Source of the DNA: CAXBDP01 sp963974465
Lineage (GTDB): Bacteria; Bacteroidota; Bacteroidia; Cytophagales; Cyclobacteriaceae
Strand: one strand, 5' to 3'
Assembly (NCBI GenBank): GCA_049340005.1
Contig: JBMPIY010000004.1
Length of the DNA stretch: 64,000 bases
Positions 9,808 through 18,456 of this stretch are shown in pieces. The stretch's first letter is position 1. Every line of letters begins with the position of its first letter. The notes under the pieces were generated by a model. It had not been told where the DNA came from and did not search any database. It saw only the letters and a list, made by a program, of their open reading frames with translations. Position numbers and translations under genes: made by a program.

Positions 9808-10830
9808 TTATTTTATTCGATTAAATAAAAGCATTAACAGAATTTTAACCTTCCTAAAAATGGAAATTTGCCGTGTAAATGAATTGAAAATCAGGTCTAC
9901 GCTATTTAACTTAAATTTACATTTATTTATGAGGTGAAAATAAATTTGCCAATAATCACCTAATCTTTTTTGAAAGTAGCCACGATTGTAATTGTTGCTA
10001 TTTTTAACATTAGCTAATAAAAAAAGAATCCAATTTAAGTAAGCCTCAATTTCAATAGGAGTCAATTGGCTTTTTGGAACAACGCCAAAAAATAAATTAA
10101 AATGTATCCTCAATTGGGAATCATTCAAGTTATTCAATCCCATAAGTTTCAGATGTAGTTTTTGCGTTTCTTTTACACAGTTATCCTGTTGATCTTTTTT
10201 ATTTAAACTTATACTCTTTGAATGAATTCTATATTTTATCAGTGGTAATTCAATATTTGCAACTGGGTATTTATATGCTACCTGAGTCCACAAATAGTAG
10301 TCTTGAGCAAAAGGAAGATTAACATTATAGCCAATAGTTGCAACCAATGATTTTTTAAACATTACCGAGCTATGGATAAAGTTGTTTTTAAAAAAAAGCT
10401 CAGTAAAAATCAGGTCAGATTGGGCTTGTACAGAAACTAATTGATCTCTGAGTGTATCGTTATTAAAAAATATTCCAAAACTACCTACCAAAGCTACCTC
10501 TGGATTCCGATTTAAAAATTCGATTTGGGTTGCTAGCCTGTTACATAAACTTATATCATCTGCATCCATTCTTGCAATGAAATCTCCCTTTGAAAGTTCA
10601 ATTCCTTTATTCAAAGACCTTGTTAATCCAATGTTAGTAATATTATTAACAAGTCTTATTCTTGGATCTTCATAAGCCAATATGATATCATGGCTATTAT
10701 CTGTACTAGCATCGTTTATTATTAAAAATTCAAAATCAGAAAAGGATTGATTCAGTATACTTTCAATCGCCTCATTTAGATACTCTTCTCCATTATAAAC
10801 TGACATTAAAACTGATAAAACTGGCTTCAT
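9808..10830 (-). CDS. GT2 family glycosyltransferase
   Basis: GT2 enzyme with VLMSVYNGEEYL at the N-terminus, LIINDASTDNS, NKGIELSKGDFIARMDADD and an AQDYYLW motif. I chose the ATG at 10830 (MKPVLS) rather than the upstream in-frame start. It places the conserved first strand at the N-terminus and leaves a 1-base gap from the stop of the preceding methyltransferase. The C-terminal 130 residues are lysine- and asparagine-rich and unassigned. AT content is clearly higher than in the housekeeping part of the window. Confidence 0.9.
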   Translation of the reverse strand: MKPVLSVLMSVYNGEEYLNEAIESILNQSFSDFEFLIINDASTDNSHDIILAYEDPRIRLVNNITNIGLTRSLNKGIELSKGDFIARMDADDISLCNRLATQIEFLNRNPEVALVGSFGIFFNNDTLRDQLVSVQAQSDLIFTELFFKNNFIHSSVMFKKSLVATIGYNVNLPFAQDYYLWTQVAYKYPVANIELPLIKYRIHSKSISLNKKDQQDNCVKETQKLHLKLMGLNNLNDSQLRIHFNLFFGVVPKSQLTPIEIEAYLNWILFLLANVKNSNNYNRGYFQKRLGDYWQIYFHLINKCKFKLNSVDLIFNSFTRQISIFRKVKILLMLLFNRIK

Positions 10831-10831
10831 A

Positions 10832-11596
10832 TTATTTAGTAGCGCAACCAATCATTGAAGCCGCATTTGGCAATCTTCTAAAAAGTCTATAATCCAACTT
10901 CATTAATCGATTAGAAATTTTTCTAGGAAGGATTCTTTTTTCGACAAGTTTAGTACAAACAAAGGAAAAAAAGTGAGCCCGAAATCTAAATTTTACTTTA
11001 CTAAAACCTTTTTTTTGCAATAAAGACTTTATCTCAATACTTCGCAATCTTCTCAAATGAGTTGGCTCTTCCCAATGCCACCTTCGATAGCCTTCATCTG
11101 TTTTATCTATTTGACCTTTGCTATAAGAATAAATATGTTCTACAGATAGTCTATTAGCACATGGCGTTGTCCATATAAATTTACCACCCGGTTTTAGTAT
11201 TCTTTTAATTTCACTAAGGTATCCATCAAGATCATCAACATGTTCCATTACTTCAATGCTCACTATTACATCAAATGAATTATTAGTGAAATCAGTAATA
11301 TTTTGTTTAATAATACAAGTTTGACCCTTGACTTCAGGGAAAGTGCTAATTAATTGGTTAATAGCTACTTCACTAATATCTGCAAAAAATAACTTGGAGG
11401 TAGGAAATAATTGTTTCCAAAGTTTAACATGCAAGCCACTTCCAGCACCATAATCTAGTACAGCAAGTGGGGTACTTTTTATATTTATTTTAATAAAATC
11501 CCTTAATGCTTCCCATCTAGCATATTCATATCCAGTAAGTGCTGTTCTATACCCCTGCTTATATTTTTCATTGTAAACATCTTCTAAATTCCCCAT
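10832..11596 (-). CDS. Class I SAM-dependent methyltransferase
   Basis: Rossmann methyltransferase with a glycine-rich SAM motif LDYGAGSG near residue 48, the FADIS acidic strand, and the VIVSIEVMEHVDD motif typical of the Methyltransf_11/UbiG-like group, followed by LKPGGKFIWTTP. It stands among glycosyltransferases and two other methyltransferases, so an O- or N-methylation of a sugar residue in the locus glycan is the likeliest role. The target atom cannot be deduced. Confidence 0.85.
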   Translation of the reverse strand: MGNLEDVYNEKYKQGYRTALTGYEYARWEALRDFIKINIKSTPLAVLDYGAGSGLHVKLWKQLFPTSKLFFADISEVAINQLISTFPEVKGQTCIIKQNITDFTNNSFDVIVSIEVMEHVDDLDGYLSEIKRILKPGGKFIWTTPCANRLSVEHIYSYSKGQIDKTDEGYRRWHWEEPTHLRRLRSIEIKSLLQKKGFSKVKFRFRAHFFSFVCTKLVEKRILPRKISNRLMKLDYRLFRRLPNAASMIGCATK

Positions 11597-11600
11597 AACA

Positions 11601-12665
11601 TCATGATATATAACCCCAGCCAGGAAGGTTAATTGAATTGAAATTGTTTTTGTTAAAAACTATGTGTTCGATGGTTTTTATTGAAAGACATCTAAAAAAA
11701 GTAGCCCAAATATCTGACTCAAACAAAGGAGTCTCCATATAATCCCAGCTACTATATTTATATGAACTCATGTCCTTCTTTCTAAAAACATCTCTCCAAT
11801 TACTCTTCTTTAATCGATAAGAAAAGCCACGGTCTTTATTTTGAGATGCTTCTATTGTTGACTTCATTTGAATTAGTCTTTGGAATATTTCATCTTTTCG
11901 ATAATCACTTTGCTTTAAACAACGCAGGTAAATTTCAATAATATCATAATCTTCGCACGCACCACCCTCCAAAGTCTCTATTAATCCATTTGATTTATGC
12001 AATTTCAAAGTGCTATCAATTACTTTTTCGATTAGTGGTATTTCCTTACCAAAATAATCGTAGAACAAATAAATATGAGCTGCACCATATGCTTTATGGT
12101 ACATGCTAGGTGTAATTTTATCATTGCCCCAATACCCATCATTTTTGTTTTGCTTCCTATTAAGAAATTCAAAAACGAGATCAATCTTCCTTAAGATCAA
12201 TTCTTTATTTGCCTCTAAGTTGTATTTCAATTCATAAGCAAGAAAGTATAATTGAAACATTACTTGATTAGATGTAGCCCAAAAATTCTGAAGCATAGAA
12301 CTTTCAAGAAGACCTAAAAGCGAATCTTCTGAAAGCTCTTGTACAAAAAAAAGATCTTTTGCTCTAAAGCCTAAAATATCTAAAGCCGTTAGAGAAAAAA
12401 AACTGAATTGTGGCAAAACATAATCAGGACCATGATAGATATGTTTATGATAACCATAATTTTCATCTGTGAAATATCCTTCTTCTGTGCGATTGGCAAG
12501 TAAATATGAACCGTACGTTTCTTTATTCGTTAATTCAATCTTTTCTAAATGTGAAGTAGATATCGCAAATGAGGTACTTAGAATTGTTTGGTTTGAGTAT
12601 TTTGAAAACTTAAATCCACTATTTGTTGCAATAGAACTTAAATATTTATCGATCGACAAATTCAT
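11601..12665 (-). CDS. Unknown protein, predicted alpha/alpha-toroid-like
   Basis: I do not recognise this 354-residue protein as a named family. It is soluble, with no signal peptide, and rich in aromatic helices. It carries repeated short motifs of the type DGYWGND, SNGLIETLEGG and CEDYDIIEIYLR, separated by helix pairs. That spacing recalls alpha/alpha-toroid folds (terpene-cyclase-like or glycan-lyase-like). It lies 4 bases from one methyltransferase gene and 13 from another, which suggests a role in the same modification step. Function is unknown. Confidence 0.5.
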   Translation of the reverse strand: MNLSIDKYLSSIATNSGFKFSKYSNQTILSTSFAISTSHLEKIELTNKETYGSYLLANRTEEGYFTDENYGYHKHIYHGPDYVLPQFSFFSLTALDILGFRAKDLFFVQELSEDSLLGLLESSMLQNFWATSNQVMFQLYFLAYELKYNLEANKELILRKIDLVFEFLNRKQNKNDGYWGNDKITPSMYHKAYGAAHIYLFYDYFGKEIPLIEKVIDSTLKLHKSNGLIETLEGGACEDYDIIEIYLRCLKQSDYRKDEIFQRLIQMKSTIEASQNKDRGFSYRLKKSNWRDVFRKKDMSSYKYSSWDYMETPLFESDIWATFFRCLSIKTIEHIVFNKNNFNSINLPGWGYIS

Positions 12666-12678
12666 AAATAATTAATTT

Positions 12679-13305
12679 TTAATGTGTTAAATGTTTTGCA
12701 ACAATATAATACACATTCAAATCATCGACTTCCCTTCTTTGAATTGAATTTATTAGAAAATAAGGAGCTAGTAGTTCTATTAACTCTTCAAGCTTATATT
12801 CAATTAAATGGTATGGATTGCCACTATGCTCCTTAGTTTTATGCCTTGGTGATGATAAAAGAAGTAATCCTCCCTTTTTTAATACTCTTGCAGCTTCACT
12901 AATAAATTTTTTACCTGTGATAATATCAACATGTTCTATCCCCTCTAGGCATACCACCACTTCAAAAGAATCATTATTAAAAGGAAGTTGGGCCATATTT
13001 CCAACTTCAAATTTCATAGTTTTATTTTGATATCGACTTTTAGCATCTTGAATGGCTTCATTAGAGATATCTATTCCAATTATTGTATTCGCATTTTTCA
13101 ATAATGAAGTCCCCCAACCCATCCCACATGGAATTTCTAACACATCCTTTCCTTTACAATAATCTTTAGCCCATTCATATCTCCAATAAAATGCTTTGCT
13201 ATATGGAGTGGGATAGATTTGAAGTTTAGGAATAAATCCTCTTCTCCATATGATTTTATACTGTTTTTTAAATCCCTTAATATCAGGTGTTGCACGTTCT
13301 GCCAT
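12679..13305 (-). CDS. Class I SAM-dependent methyltransferase
   Basis: A 208-residue methyltransferase with VLEIPCGMGWGTSLL as SAM motif I, GIDISNEAI as the acidic strand, MAQLPFNNDSFEVVVCLEGIEHV as motifs II/III, and LLLSSPRHK. Its motif I (CGMGWGTSLL) resembles that of the methyltransferase half of the neighbouring fusion protein (CSGFGWGTYIL), so the two are likely related. It is probably a sugar methyltransferase of the locus glycan; the target is unknown. Confidence 0.85.
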   Translation of the reverse strand: MAERATPDIKGFKKQYKIIWRRGFIPKLQIYPTPYSKAFYWRYEWAKDYCKGKDVLEIPCGMGWGTSLLKNANTIIGIDISNEAIQDAKSRYQNKTMKFEVGNMAQLPFNNDSFEVVVCLEGIEHVDIITGKKFISEAARVLKKGGLLLLSSPRHKTKEHSGNPYHLIEYKLEELIELLAPYFLINSIQRREVDDLNVYYIVAKHLTH

Positions 13306-13319
13306 AGCTTATATTTTCA

Positions 13320-14612
13320 TCATTTCCTTGCCACAAACATCCAGTTATCTATTATAACATATTCATCAAAATATTTTTTGAGAATAATAGATATTTCATC
13401 AAAAGTAAAAACATGAAGATGATATGGATTAGTCTTACATAATTTTTCAGCTTGTAATTCATTTTCAGGAAAACTTGATGTCCCAACAATAAACCCACCT
13501 TTTTTAAGAGCTAAAGCCATTTGAGAAATGTATTTCTCGCCATCACTTTTTGTGAAATGTTCAATTGTTTCAAAAGCTGTGACAACATCAAAGGCTTCAC
13601 CATCTAAAAATGAAATATCTAGGGCATTGCCTTTTGTCCAAGAAACATTTCTACGATCCCAGTTACTTTTGCAAAATTGAAGTGCTGCTTCCTCCAAATC
13701 AAAAGCTACGACAGTGTTAGCATAATTACTTAAAATATATGTGCCCCATCCAAATCCACTACAAGAGTCTAAAACCTTTTTTTCTTTACATAAAAAACTT
13801 CCAGCAAAAACATATCTTTTTAGCATTGTTTTATAATAACCATTTTCCATAAATTCATCGTCTCCTGGAAAAGCCCTTTCTTCAATAAAAACTGTATCTA
13901 CATTCTCACTTTTATATTTCAAAACTTCATCAATCATTTTACTATTGACTAAACATTCTTTCTCATATATGTAGTTAACTAACCACATATTTAACACTTC
14001 AAAATCGACAAGCTCCTCATGAACACGATTTTTAATAACCTTGGCAGGAACTCCAGCAGAAATAGTATTTGGTAGAATAGAATCTCTAACAACACTTGAA
14101 GCTCCGATTATTGCTCCGTCTCCTATTTCAACACCATCCAGAATAGTTACATTAGCACCAATCCATACATCGTTTCCAATTTTGATCCCCTTTCTAGTTT
14201 CTCCTTGTCTTGCAATTGGAATGTCTAGTCTTCCATGTTTATGATTTGCTGGTATTATTACACAATGTGCAGCAATCTGCGTGTCATCTCCAATGCTTAC
14301 TCCTCCATTACCATAAACGATAGAATAATTATTTATAACTACTCTGTTTCCAATTTCAATTGTACCACCAAGCGTAATGAGATTGGCACCTATACCCATT
14401 TTGAAATCGTTTCCTATTATAAGTTTACCTCCTTGATTAATTATCTGAGTGTAAGAACCGAAAATACTGTTCCTCCCAATTCTGAAGTTTTCCGGTATTG
14501 CTTCATTAATAATATTTAAACTATATTGATCTGTATTCTGGAATAATTTACTTCGTAAAGACTTAATTAGCTTTTTGGTTTTTTTTAGTAAAGTCACAAT
14601 CCTATAAAACAT
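13320..14612 (-). CDS. Fusion of hexapeptide acyltransferase and SAM methyltransferase
   Basis: Residues about 38-195 form a left-handed beta-helix of hexapeptide repeats (IGRNSIFG, IGNDFKMG, IGDDTQIA, IGNDVWIG, IGDGAIIG) with the catalytic-type His in PANHKHG and the usual VPAKVI end. Residues about 230-430 are a class I methyltransferase with DSCSGFGWGTYIL, VVAFDLEEAAL and DVVTAFETIEHF. One polypeptide should therefore acylate and methylate, probably the same glycan. No stop or frame break separates the halves. It lies directly downstream of the Wzt-type ATPase, where chain-terminating modifying enzymes are often found. Confidence 0.85.
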   Translation of the reverse strand: MFYRIVTLLKKTKKLIKSLRSKLFQNTDQYSLNIINEAIPENFRIGRNSIFGSYTQIINQGGKLIIGNDFKMGIGANLITLGGTIEIGNRVVINNYSIVYGNGGVSIGDDTQIAAHCVIIPANHKHGRLDIPIARQGETRKGIKIGNDVWIGANVTILDGVEIGDGAIIGASSVVRDSILPNTISAGVPAKVIKNRVHEELVDFEVLNMWLVNYIYEKECLVNSKMIDEVLKYKSENVDTVFIEERAFPGDDEFMENGYYKTMLKRYVFAGSFLCKEKKVLDSCSGFGWGTYILSNYANTVVAFDLEEAALQFCKSNWDRRNVSWTKGNALDISFLDGEAFDVVTAFETIEHFTKSDGEKYISQMALALKKGGFIVGTSSFPENELQAEKLCKTNPYHLHVFTFDEISIILKKYFDEYVIIDNWMFVARK

Positions 14613-14636
14613 TATATTAAATTATATTAAATTAAA

Positions 14637-15845
14637 TCACTCTTGTTTGTACTCAATATCATATCTAATTATACCATTAGAAAGGGATGTGGATAAAAAC
14701 TTAATAGGTATATTTCTCCACCAGAATATACATTCTGTTCTTTTTTCAAGCCAAATAGCAATAAAGAAGTTAAATGTTATATCATTGACATTAAGGTCAC
14801 AGATTTTAAAACTCAAACTTCCTGACCCCGCTTTTATATTAATTTCCTTCCCATATGTTCGGTTATTAGCCTGAAAAAAATCAACATTTGTTGCTATTGG
14901 CGCACGAAACAAACAATCAATTTCAATTTTATTAAAATCTATCAATGCCTCGTAAGTAATAGTAACTTCCAAATCCTCTTTATCAATTAATATCTTGTTT
15001 TGATCCATTGCTGGTTTGAAAAACACATCCTTAACAATAAAATCCTTATTTCCAGTAATCACTTTTTCAATTTCTCCCTCACTATGTAATTTATGAAACA
15101 ATGCCTTATACTTCTCAATACTTACGCCGACATCACCATAGTGAATAACGTTGCCATGATCAAGAACAAGCCCTTCTGTACAAAAGGTTGTCATATGATG
15201 TAAATTATGAGAGACAAAAATTATTGCGACTCCATTTTTTCTCAAATCGCCGAGTTTGTTAAAACATTTTAACTGAAAATTGACATCACCAACGGCAAGT
15301 ACTTCATCAATTAATAAAATATCAATTTCCATTTGCGAAGCAATTGCAAAACCCAAGCGTACTTTCATGCCACTGCTATAGTTTTGCACGGGCATATCTA
15401 TAAAGTCTTCAATCTCAGCAAAGGCTACGATTTCATCAAACTTTCTATCGATCTCGGCCTTGCTAAAACCTAATACAGCACCATTATTATACACATTTTC
15501 GCGACCAGTCAATATAGGGTTAAAGCCTGCACCTAGTTCTATCAATGCACCAATTTTGCCATGCATTTCTATACGGCCTTCGTCAGGGTTTATAAGTCCG
15601 TTTAGCATTTTGAGGAGTGTACTTTTGCCTGCGCCGTTATGGCCAATCAGCCCAAGGCACTCTCCACGTCGCACCTCGAAACTAACATCGCGTACTGCCC
15701 AAAACTCCCCCTCCCGCAAATTCTCAGCAGGTGCTCCACCCATTACACTACGGGCAATATCTGTCATCCCATACCATAGGCTGCGCTTTAAGTCCTTACA
15801 GAACTTCTTGCTTACATTTTCTACCTTTATCAGTACTTCAGACAT
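14637..15845 (-). CDS. ABC transporter ATPase with Wzt-type C-terminal domain
   Basis: ATP-binding subunit of a polysaccharide exporter. Walker A GHNGAGKST is at residues 68-76, the signature is NYSSGM, and Walker B is ILLIDEVLAVGD. Residues about 260-402 form an extra beta-rich domain in the place of the Wzt_C cargo-binding domain. In characterised O-antigen systems that domain reads a terminal modification on the glycan. I start at MSEVLIKV (15845) because the upstream in-frame codons run into low-complexity DNA. The permease gene lies upstream across a 720-base spacer, an unusually long gap for this pair. Confidence 0.92.
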   Translation of the reverse strand: MSEVLIKVENVSKKFCKDLKRSLWYGMTDIARSVMGGAPAENLREGEFWAVRDVSFEVRRGECLGLIGHNGAGKSTLLKMLNGLINPDEGRIEMHGKIGALIELGAGFNPILTGRENVYNNGAVLGFSKAEIDRKFDEIVAFAEIEDFIDMPVQNYSSGMKVRLGFAIASQMEIDILLIDEVLAVGDVNFQLKCFNKLGDLRKNGVAIIFVSHNLHHMTTFCTEGLVLDHGNVIHYGDVGVSIEKYKALFHKLHSEGEIEKVITGNKDFIVKDVFFKPAMDQNKILIDKEDLEVTITYEALIDFNKIEIDCLFRAPIATNVDFFQANNRTYGKEINIKAGSGSLSFKICDLNVNDITFNFFIAIWLEKRTECIFWWRNIPIKFLSTSLSNGIIRYDIEYKQE

Positions 15846-16565
15846 GTTAAAAATTGTTGAGGGAGGATAGAGGATGGTTGATGGAAAAATCAATCTTTAT
15901 TTTCCCGGCCATTCCTTTCAGCCTCCTGCTGTTTTTTTTATTTACGTTTTATTCTTTCAATATTTTCCTATCGCATAGAGCTTTACAGGTCGCTCCTACG
16001 GAGCTTCAATTTATTTCTTCCAAAAAAGCCTACTTCTACAACCCATCACCCATAACCACCTCCTCAATCAAACTCTTCGACGCTGGCGCGGGCGTGTCGC
16101 TCGTGCCTCCATGGAAAATTAACAGCTCAAAATTCATTATCAAATTCTTAATCATCATTCTAACGTCAACTCTTCCATCAACCTTTTAATTGTCTGAACT
16201 ATCCCGCCTCCCGGAGGGCAGGGATTCATTTGATTAAATGATGGACTATGATTTCTATTTCCCCTTCTCCATCAACAATCCTTCCTCAACCCATCACCCA
16301 TCACCACCTCCTCTTCAACTGTCAACCATTCTTCCTCAACCCATCACTCATCACCCAAAACCCATAACCATCTCTTCCATCAATCAACTCCCCCTCAACC
16401 GTCCTCCATCAACTGTCAACCATTCTTCCATCAACCCAAAAAACACACCTCTAAATCTCCTCTCAATAGGCGACTTTTGTGGCTGTTCTCCATCAACCAT
16501 CCTCTTTCCTCCCTCAACTTCTTCCTCAACCCATAACTCATCACCCATCACCCATAACCCCCAAC
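15846..16565. repeat. Low-complexity, G-poor (plus strand) spacer between Wzt and Wzm genes
   Basis: About 720 bases without a credible gene. From about 16040 to 16565 the plus strand is built from degenerate units such as CCCATCACCCATAACC and TCCATCAACTGTCAACC and has almost no G. The minus strand therefore reads as G-rich units of the GGGTGATGG type. Four G-runs at 16530-16532, 16544-16546, 16551-16553 and 16558-16562 (minus strand) could form a quadruplex. The open frames here are compositional artefacts. A 38-base dispersed element sits inside at 16189-16226. Confidence 0.75.
16189..16226 (+). repeat. 38-bp dispersed element, copy 1
   Basis: The element begins ATTGTCTGAA and continues with CCCGCCTC and CGGAGGGCAGGGATT. 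A second copy lies at 23240-23277 on the other strand, with 3 mismatches over 38 bases. A partial copy of its outer end (TAATTCAGACAATT) occurs at 19206-19219. It contains an imperfect GC-rich inverted repeat and stands out from the AT-rich surroundings. Confidence 0.75.
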
Positions 16566-17414
16566 TCAGCTTCCACTACGCTCCACAATCACCGGTAAAG
16601 CAATCCTAATCACGGCCAATGCAATAAAAAATAGCACTAACACAATTACCGACCAAATCCACAGTTCGTTGTGCATGGTAAATTCGTATCCGCCTAGAAG
16701 GCTTCTGGCTCTTTCGAGAAAAGGTGTCACCGGATTGTAGCCTTGCAACTTGCTAAGCATTCCCGACTCTCGTAATGGGTAGATCACTGGAGTAAGGTAC
16801 ATTGCAAATGGCAATATAATAGGCAGGCCTTTGCCAATATCGCTATATAGCAAGCCAATAGGACTAAGTGCCACTCCAATACTCAAGCCACAAAAGGATA
16901 ATCCGAATATAGCCAGCAATGCAGGCAGAAAATATATTGTAGGTGGATAGCCCAGCATCCACAATACTGGGATAAGGATAACGAGTTTCAAGCAAAAGCT
17001 AAATAGCAAATCGTAGATGGCGGCTAAAACTATCGCTTCGCGCGGGAAATTGAGTTTGCTCATCATACCCATTGCTTGCTGGTAGCGCTGTATAGGTTTG
17101 GTGATAGACTCAGAAAATAATGACCAGATGAGTGTGCCACAAAGTGTGAATCCGGCATAAACCATGGGTGTATCTTGTATGCTCACCACATTTTGCCCAT
17201 TGAGGAAAATCCAAATACCAGCAGTAGCCAATGGCGGGAGGAACAACCAAAATATACCTAAATAGGACTTGCGATACCCAGCTTTGAGGTCACGTACAAA
17301 CAATCGCCAAGCTAGCTCCCGTCCCTCCAAAAATCCCGATAAAATCCCTCCAAACAAATTGGCAATAGACTGCTGGCGGCGGGGCGTATATATGCGTACT
17401 TCTTTGTTTGTCAT
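16566..17414 (-). CDS. ABC transporter permease (Wzm-type polysaccharide exporter)
   Basis: A 282-residue ABC-2 type permease with about six hydrophobic segments. The N-terminal LAWRLFVRDLKAGYRKSYLG amphipathic region and the NPVTPFLERARSLL motif are typical of Wzm/TagG-like export permeases. It pairs with the Wzt-type ATPase downstream to export an undecaprenyl-linked glycan across the inner membrane. It is the first gene of the minus-strand polysaccharide run, so the operon promoter should lie above 17414. One GCGGGAGG octamer lies inside (17233). Confidence 0.92.
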   Translation of the reverse strand: MTNKEVRIYTPRRQQSIANLFGGILSGFLEGRELAWRLFVRDLKAGYRKSYLGIFWLFLPPLATAGIWIFLNGQNVVSIQDTPMVYAGFTLCGTLIWSLFSESITKPIQRYQQAMGMMSKLNFPREAIVLAAIYDLLFSFCLKLVILIPVLWMLGYPPTIYFLPALLAIFGLSFCGLSIGVALSPIGLLYSDIGKGLPIILPFAMYLTPVIYPLRESGMLSKLQGYNPVTPFLERARSLLGGYEFTMHNELWIWSVIVLVLFFIALAVIRIALPVIVERSGS

Positions 17415-18006
17415 AAAAAATATGCCCTCATCCTCTTAATTGAACCAAAGATGCAAGCTAGGCAAATATAAACCATTATAAACGGTCGCAAAAGACAGAA
17501 TGAATTATGAAGAAAAATTGATCTATTTTTGGTTGACCATTGAAGAACGGTTGCCCGTTGACAGATCATGTCCACGTAGGATCGAAAAATCTTTCGCCCT
17601 ATAATTTCGCCCTGTACGATTACATTCAACATATCGAAATGTAATACACAACAAAAACATCATTGAAAATACCCAACATGTAGAGACGTAGCATGCTACG
17701 TCTCTACCCAATTCCTACGAAGCAACAAATCGCAATTTCAATAAACATATCAACCATGTAGAGACGCAATGCATTGCTTCTCTACCAAACCAACCCCATA
17801 ACCACAATAAAACTATCATTAAATCACCAACCACGTAGAGACGTAGCATGCTACGTCTCTATATCCGCAATACCAAAGCATCATCTCAAACCTTTTTCAG
17901 GACATGAAAACATGAATGGTTCCCAAAAGATAGACAGTTTTAAAATGTTTACAATTAGCGAAACCTTTTGCATATTTGAATTGTCATTGATAATGATAAT
18001 TAGGTA
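17415..18006. repeat. Intergenic region with three palindromes (types P1, P2, P1)
   Basis: No credible gene. The first 250 bases up to about 17670 are unremarkable and should contain the polysaccharide operon promoter. Then come palindromes at 17680-17707 (P1, perfect 28 bp, core GCATGC), 17758-17785 (P2, one mismatch, core ATGCAT) and 17835-17862 (P1, end base changed). The spacer after the last P1 (TCCGCAATACCAAAG, then CATCATCTCAAA) matches the right end of the larger palindrome blocks near 19120 and 23155. Confidence 0.85.
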
Positions 18007-18174
18007 ATGGTAAAACTATTTACAACTATATTGTTAGAGGAAGCATTTGAGTTTATTCAAAAACAAAATCTAAAAACGAGAAGTAAAATTTTACAAAATA
18101 TTCGAAGGGCAGAACAGCACTTGGAACCAAAATTTTTCAAAAATCTTACAAATGAAAAATTACACCATAGATGA
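18007..18174 (+). pseudogene. Truncated HigB/RelE-like toxin
   Basis: An ATG at 18007 opens a 55-codon frame beginning MVKLFTTILLEEAFEF and reaching LEPKFFKNLTN, then running into the antitoxin start and stopping at 18172-18174. The sequence resembles the N-terminal half of phage-derived Gp49/HigB-type toxins, which are usually about 110 residues with an aromatic core after the point where this one ends. I infer a deletion of the C-terminal half, leaving no toxin. It overlaps the antitoxin reading frame by 23 bases. Confidence 0.65.
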
Positions 18175-18439
18175 AGCAGAGGATCTTTTAATTGGGCAAA
18201 AAGGCTCGAAGGAAAGAGACGAATATGAATTCGAGTTAAAACTTGAATTAATAGGAGATATGATAAAGACCGTACGTAAGAAAAGAAATCTGACACAAGC
18301 CCAATTGGGTGAATTAGTAGGTGTTAAAAAAGCCCAAATTTCAAGACTTGAAAACAGCACAGGAAATGTAACTTTTGAAACGGTCATGAGAATCTTTACT
18401 GCCTTAGGAGCAAAATTGAGCCTTAATCTTCAGGTTTGA
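18152..18439 (+). CDS. HigA-like XRE-family antitoxin/regulator
   Basis: A 95-residue protein with an acidic N-terminus (YTIDEAEDLL) and a complete helix-turn-helix of XRE type: IGDMIKTVRKKRNLTQAQLG, ELVGVKKAQISRLEN, FETVMRIFTALGAKL. It follows a truncated HigB-like frame in the usual toxin-antitoxin order, so it is best read as a now-orphan antitoxin that may still repress its own promoter. The coding sequence is intact, and palindrome-rich DNA surrounds it on both sides. Confidence 0.85.
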   Translation: MKNYTIDEAEDLLIGQKGSKERDEYEFELKLELIGDMIKTVRKKRNLTQAQLGELVGVKKAQISRLENSTGNVTFETVMRIFTALGAKLSLNLQV

Positions 18440-18456
18440 TAGAAAAAACCAACCCT

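Noticed and set aside
15460..15870. 136-codon plus-strand frame over the Wzt gene
   Set aside because: It is antisense to the conserved ATPase motifs and has no homology-like pattern.
16238..16609. 123-codon open frame on the plus strand
   Set aside because: It is made of Ser, Thr, Pro and His from the CCATCA-type low-complexity DNA, has no start context, and runs into the permease gene on the other strand.
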